64,000 nt of DNA, taken from the NCBI RefSeq assembly GCF_000418325.1, contig NC_021658.1, forward strand, positions 6,710,001 through 6,774,000, given 5' to 3'. A program made the position numbers and the translations under genes. Shown here one piece after another: positions 60,176 through 64,000 of the stretch; the stretch's first letter is position 1, and every line of letters begins with the position of its first letter. This DNA comes from Sorangium cellulosum So0157-2. GTDB taxonomy: Bacteria; Myxococcota_A; Polyangia; Polyangiales; Polyangiaceae. Under the pieces are notes generated by a model. The model made no database searches, was not told the origin of the DNA, and saw only the letters and a list, made by a program, of their open reading frames with translations.

Positions 60176-60523
60176 ATGAAGATCCATCTCATCTCGCTCG
60201 TGATCGGCGCCCTCGCCCTCGGCGGCGCCGCGTGCTCCAAGGAGGCGCCGGGCGCCGGAAAGGGCGCGACCGAGCAGGCGGCCGGGGCCGCGCAGGCGCA
60301 CGCGAACGCGGCGCACGCGCCGAAGGACGTGAAGCCCGGCTCCCACGAGGACTGGTGCGGAGAGCACGGCGTGCCAGAGTCGCAGTGTAGCCGCTGCAAC
60401 CCGGAGCTGATCCCGGCCTTCAAGGCCACCGGCGACTGGTGCGCCGAGCACGGCCTGCCCGAGTCGCAGTGCCTGAAGTGCAACCCCGGCCTCAAGATCG
60501 TGAGACCGCCGAAAGAGAGCTGA
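60176..60523 (+). CDS. Small lipoprotein with two DWCxEHGxPESQC metal motifs
   Basis: The 115-residue product starts MKIHLISLVIGALALGGAAC (lipobox) and, after an Ala-rich linker, carries two near-identical units: DWCGEHGVPESQCSRCNP and DWCAEHGLPESQCLKCNP. Each has three Cys, a His and a Glu and is a likely metal-binding motif. The same motif stands at the N-terminus of the RND adaptor that starts 2 bp after its stop. A periplasmic or membrane-anchored metal scavenger that hands ions to the pump is plausible but not shown. Confidence 0.85.
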   Translation: MKIHLISLVIGALALGGAACSKEAPGAGKGATEQAAGAAQAHANAAHAPKDVKPGSHEDWCGEHGVPESQCSRCNPELIPAFKATGDWCAEHGLPESQCLKCNPGLKIVRPPKES

Positions 60524-60524
60524 C

Positions 60525-61919
60525 ATGGCCGGCCGCACCCACGCCCACGCCGCCCTGATCCCGATCCTCGCCGCGCTCCTCTCGTGCGGGGCGGCGTGCG
60601 GGCGCGGGGAGGCCGGCAACGCCGCTCCGGCCGAGGAGCAGGAGAAGGCCGGCGCGAAGCCCGCGGCGGGGCGTGTCGCCGAGGGCGCGCTGTGCAAGGA
60701 GCACGGCGTGCTCGCGGCGCTCTGCACGAAGTGCAATCCGAAGCTCGCCCCCGTCTTCCAGGCGAAGGGGGACTGGTGCAAAGAGCACGAGCTCCCGGAG
60801 TCCATCTGCCCCGTCTGCCACCCCGAGCGCGGCGGCAAGCCGGCGGCCGACGTGGCGAGCGACGGCGCGCCGGCGGACGGGACCAAGGTCAAATTCAAGA
60901 CGAAGGACACGGCCCGGCTCGCCGGCATCCTCACGGCGAAGGCCGTCGAGCGGCAGGGCGGCGGAGGGATCCCCGTCACCGCCCGGATCGTCTACGACGC
61001 GCTCAAGGTCGCCGAGCTCAACGCGCGCGCGCCGGGCGTCGTCCAGAAGCTCTTCGTGGACGTGGGGTCGGAGGTCAAGCAGGGCGCGCCGCTCGCCGTC
61101 ATCGACAGCGCCGACGTGGGGGCGGATCGATCGCGGCTGGCCGGCGCGGTGGCGCGCCTCAAGGTCGCCGAGGAGAACCTGAAGCGCGAGGAGCAGCTCG
61201 AGAAGGAAGGGCTCGCCGCGCGCAAGAGTGTCCTCGCCGCGCAGCAGGAGCTCGACGCCGCCCGCGCCGAGCGCGCCTCGCTCGCGGCCTCCCTGGCCGT
61301 CGTGGGCGCGAGCGCGGGCGGGACCGGGGGCTACACGCTCACGACCCCGCTCGCCGGCGTCGTGACCCAGCGCAAGGCGACCGTGGGCCGGCTCGTCGGC
61401 GTCGAGGAGACCCTGTTCGAGGTGGTCGACGTCTCGAGCATGTGGGCCGAGCTCGACGTGCCGGAGACCGACCTCCCGGCCGTCTCGCTGAAGCAGCCGG
61501 TGGTCGTCGAGGTCGACGGCCTCGAGGGGCGCGAGCTCGAGGGGGAGATCACGTACGTGGCGCCGGCCATCGATCCGGCGACGCGCACGGCCAAGGCGCG
61601 CGTCCCGCTCGCGAACCCGGGCGGCGCGCTGCGGGCCAACATGTTCGGCCGGGCGCGCATCCTCGCCCCGGCGCGCGCCGCGGTCATGGTGCCCCGCGCC
61701 GCGGTGCAGCGCGCGAGGACGGTGAAGCTCGTGTTCGTCCGGCTCGCGGAGGACCAGTTCGAGGCGCGGCGGGTCGAGATCGGGGCGACCGAAGGCGATC
61801 TCGTCGAGGTGACGAAGGGCGTGCGCCCGGGCGAGGAGGTCGCGACCGAGGGGAGCTTCCTGCTCAAGACCGAGACCCTCAAGGAGAGCATCGGCGCCGG
61901 CTGCTGCGGCGAGGACTGA
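60525..61919 (+). CDS. Heavy-metal RND efflux adaptor (CzcB/CusB type) with N-terminal metal motifs
   Basis: The 464-residue product has an N-terminal lipoprotein-like segment (LIPILAALLSCGAAC), then two metal motifs (CKEHGVLAALCTKCNP and DWCKEHELPESICPVCHP, residues 52-103). The membrane-fusion core follows: a lipoyl-like half ARAPGVVQKLFVDVGSEVKQGAPLAVID, a coiled-coil hairpin (RLKVAEENLKREEQLEKEG to QQELDAARAERASLAA), TTPLAGVVTQRKATVGRLV and a beta-barrel with MWAELDVPETDLPAV. C-terminal CCGED may also bind metal. It joins the pump to an outer-membrane channel. The start lies 1-2 nt after the previous stop, in one operon. Confidence 0.93.
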   Translation: MAGRTHAHAALIPILAALLSCGAACGRGEAGNAAPAEEQEKAGAKPAAGRVAEGALCKEHGVLAALCTKCNPKLAPVFQAKGDWCKEHELPESICPVCHPERGGKPAADVASDGAPADGTKVKFKTKDTARLAGILTAKAVERQGGGGIPVTARIVYDALKVAELNARAPGVVQKLFVDVGSEVKQGAPLAVIDSADVGADRSRLAGAVARLKVAEENLKREEQLEKEGLAARKSVLAAQQELDAARAERASLAASLAVVGASAGGTGGYTLTTPLAGVVTQRKATVGRLVGVEETLFEVVDVSSMWAELDVPETDLPAVSLKQPVVVEVDGLEGRELEGEITYVAPAIDPATRTAKARVPLANPGGALRANMFGRARILAPARAAVMVPRAAVQRARTVKLVFVRLAEDQFEARRVEIGATEGDLVEVTKGVRPGEEVATEGSFLLKTETLKESIGAGCCGED

Positions 61920-61928
61920 GGCGCGGCC

Positions 61929-64000
61929 ATGCTGAACGCCGTCATCGCCTGGTCGCTCCGGCACCGGCTGCTCGTGATCCTGGCCGCGATCGGCCTCTCT
62001 CTGGCGGGCATCCTCGCGTTCCGCCGCCTGCCGATCGACGCCTTCCCGGACACGACGCCGGTGCAGGTGCAGATCAACACCGTCGCCCCTGCCCTCTCGC
62101 CCGTCGAGATCGAGCGCCAGATCACGGCGCCCGTCGAGCAGGCGATCTCGGGGCTGCCCAGGCTCGAGGAGGTCCGCTCGCTCTCCCGCTTCGGCCTCTC
62201 GCAGGTCACGGCCCGGTTCGAGGACGAGACGGACATCTACCTGGCCCGTCAGGTCGTCATGGAGCGGCTCCAGACCGTGACGCTGCCGCCGGGCATCGAG
62301 CGCCCGGAGCTCGGCCCGGTCGCCACGGGGCTCGGCGAGGTGTTCCACTACGTGGTCACGGGCAAGGGCAAGTCGCTGAGCGAGCTGCGCACGGTCCACG
62401 ACTGGGTCATCGCGCCGCAGCTCCGCTCGGTGCGCGGCGTCGCCGAGGTCAACGCCTGGGGCGGCGACGAGCGGCAGATCCAGGTCCTCGTCGACCCGGC
62501 GGAGCTCACGGCGCGGGGGCTCTCGCTCCACGACCTCTCCCAGGCGCTGGAGCGCAACAACGCCAACGTGGGTGGGGGCACCCTGGACCAGGCCGGCGAG
62601 TCCAGCCTCATCCAGGGCATCGGCATCGCCACGCGCGTGAGCGACATCGAGGACATCGTGGTCGCCGCCAAGGGCGGGGCCCCCATCCGGGTCCGCGACG
62701 TGGCGCGGGTCGTCGAGGGGCGCGAGATCCGGCGGGGCGCGGTCACCGCGGACGGCCAGGGCGAGGTCGTGCTCGGCCTCGGCTTCATGCTGATGGGCGA
62801 GAACAGCCACGACGTCACGACGCGGCTCAAGGCGCGCCTCTCGGAGGTCGAGAAGAGCCTGCCGGACGGCGTCGACGTCGCCGTCGTGTACGACCGCACC
62901 GAGCTCATCGACAAGGTGCTCGGCACGGTCAAGAAGAACCTGATCGAGGGCGCGCTCCTCGTCGTCGCGGTGCTCTTCGCCTTCCTCGGCAACCTCCGCG
63001 CGGGGCTCATCGTGGCCTCGGCGATCCCCCTGTCGATGCTCTTCGCCTTCGATCTGATGCTGCGCGCGGGCGTGGCGGGGAGCCTGATGAGCCTCGGCGC
63101 GATCGACTTCGGCCTCGTCGTCGACAGCTCGGTGATCATGGTCGAGAACTCGGTCCGGCGGCTCTCGGAGGACGCGGGCGACCGGAGCGCGACGGACGTC
63201 GTGCGCGACGCGTCGATCGAGGTGCGCAAGCCGACGATGTTCGGCGAGCTCATCATCATGATCGTCTACCTGCCGATCCTCGCCCTCGAGGGGGCGGAGG
63301 GGAAGCTGTTCCGGCCGATGGCGCTCACCGTCATCTTCGCGCTCGTCGGCTCGATGATCCTGTCGCTCACGCTCATGCCGGTGCTCGCGAGCCTGCTCCT
63401 GCCGCGCCGCATGAAGGAGCGCGAGAACGCGCTCGTGCGCCTCCTCAAGCGGGCCTACCGGCCGGCGCTGCAGCTCGCGCTAAGGGGACGCTGGGCGGTG
63501 CTCGCGGGCGCCGCGCTGCTCCTCGGCAACGCGGCCTTCCTCGCGACGCGGCTCGGCGCCGAGTTCGTGCCGCGGCTCCGCGAGGGCACCATCGTCGCCA
63601 ACACCGTGCGGCTCTCGGGGGTCTCGGCGGCCGAGTCGATCCGCTACGGCACCCGGCTCGAGCGGGTCCTGCTCGAGAGGTTCCCGGACGAGATCGAGCG
63701 CGTCTGGACCCGCACGGGCACCGCCGAGGTGGCGACGGACCCGATGGGGCTCGAGCTGTCCGACATGTTCATCACGCTGAGGCCGCGCGAGGCATGGAAG
63801 CGCGCCGCGACGCAGGACGAGCTCGTCCAGGCGATGGAGTCGGAGCTCGCGGGGATGCCGGGCATGCGCGTCATCTACACGCAGCCGATCGAGATGCGGG
63901 TCAACGAGATGGTCGCCGGGATCCGGGCCGATCTGGGGGTGAAGCTGTTCGGCGACGACTTCGACACGCTGAAGCAGAAGGCGCGCGAGATCGAGGCCGT
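61929..64000 (+). CDS. Heavy-metal RND efflux permease (CzcA/CusA type), partial
   Basis: The gene starts at ATG 61929 (MLNAVIAWSLRHRLLVILAA) and is cut by the window end after about 690 codons; full members have about 1040. Visible are the first helix, the porter segments (FPDTTPVQVQINTVAPALSP), the loop VATGLGEVFHYVVTGKG and the TM4 motif GAIDFGLVVDSSVIMVENSV, where HME pumps have ID/LDFG(L/I)(I/V)VD(G/S)..(I/V)..EN with the proton-relay Asp and Glu. This marks a metal-exporting (copper/silver or zinc/cobalt class) inner-membrane pump. It lies 9 bp after the adaptor in one operon. Confidence 0.93.
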   Translation, partial: MLNAVIAWSLRHRLLVILAAIGLSLAGILAFRRLPIDAFPDTTPVQVQINTVAPALSPVEIERQITAPVEQAISGLPRLEEVRSLSRFGLSQVTARFEDETDIYLARQVVMERLQTVTLPPGIERPELGPVATGLGEVFHYVVTGKGKSLSELRTVHDWVIAPQLRSVRGVAEVNAWGGDERQIQVLVDPAELTARGLSLHDLSQALERNNANVGGGTLDQAGESSLIQGIGIATRVSDIEDIVVAAKGGAPIRVRDVARVVEGREIRRGAVTADGQGEVVLGLGFMLMGENSHDVTTRLKARLSEVEKSLPDGVDVAVVYDRTELIDKVLGTVKKNLIEGALLVVAVLFAFLGNLRAGLIVASAIPLSMLFAFDLMLRAGVAGSLMSLGAIDFGLVVDSSVIMVENSVRRLSEDAGDRSATDVVRDASIEVRKPTMFGELIIMIVYLPILALEGAEGKLFRPMALTVIFALVGSMILSLTLMPVLASLLLPRRMKERENALVRLLKRAYRPALQLALRGRWAVLAGAALLLGNAAFLATRLGAEFVPRLREGTIVANTVRLSGVSAAESIRYGTRLERVLLERFPDEIERVWTRTGTAEVATDPMGLELSDMFITLRPREAWKRAATQDELVQAMESELAGMPGMRVIYTQPIEMRVNEMVAGIRADLGVKLFGDDFDTLKQKAREIEA

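Overview
The window is very GC-rich DNA with long leading and trailing intergenic stretches, many secreted lipoproteins carrying Gly/Ala or Ser/Thr linkers, a 2005-residue Ser/Thr kinase/ATPase/histidine kinase hybrid, an operon of Roadblock/LC7, ParA-like and PATAN (DUF4388-like) proteins, and an M2 peptidase. This combination points to a myxobacterium, most like Polyangiaceae (Sorangium-type). That placement is inferred from gene style, not from a marker gene; no rRNA or tRNA gene was recognised.

Layout. 1-1088: no convincing gene, but three degenerate repeat units with hairpins. 1089-9553: secreted or envelope proteins (transglutaminase-elicitor-like lipoprotein, Cys-rich lipoprotein, DUF1349 protein, ferritin-like lipoprotein, two-haem-motif lipoprotein), an N-terminally damaged LysR gene, a haloalkane-dehalogenase-like hydrolase and a GNAT acetyltransferase. 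9591-17577: M2 metallopeptidase, GH43 arabinanase with a CBM, membrane proteins, fatty-acid desaturase, VOC protein and a haem-oxygenase-like diiron candidate. 18270-21629: five overlapping or closely packed genes (TPR, PATAN, ParA-like ATPase, two Roadblock/LC7 proteins) that look like one functional unit. 21771-24911: amidohydrolase, membrane protein, a small coupled ORF and a PEGA lipoprotein. 24912-26871: a REP-associated tyrosine transposase (RAYT) with a GC-rich repeat array on each side. 26872-31643: imine-reductase-like and SDR operon with a divergent AraC regulator, then a CMD/SigJ-type sigma pair. 31754-37186: Hsp70-like protein, odd acyl carrier protein, AEC transporter, small zinc-ribbon-like protein, transketolase. 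37444-37937: exactly 26 copies of a 19-bp repeat. 38044-42801: two tandem paralogous beta-propeller lipoproteins and a TolB-like lipoprotein. 43454-50519: response regulator-STAS protein plus the giant hybrid kinase. 50541-58629: acyl-CoA dehydrogenase-like protein, secreted proteins, amidase, DUF4336 protein and a ricin-trefoil/dihaem lipoprotein. 59619-64000: YnfA, then a heavy-metal efflux operon (small metal-motif lipoprotein, RND adaptor, RND permease cut by the window end).

The strongest unexplained signal is one repeat family with core AACC(T/C)GGGTCGG (reverse CCGACCC(A/G)GGTT). It forms arrays at 24912-25150, 26567-26871, 37444-37937 and 41556-41766 and smaller clusters at 13043-13122, 13680-13743 and 14994-15010. 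Two of the arrays bracket the RAYT gene directly, which suggests a REP-RAYT system whose repeats have expanded in tandem with several unit lengths (15, 19, 20 and 21 bp), and which may have eroded neighbouring gene starts (GH43, possibly the desaturase).
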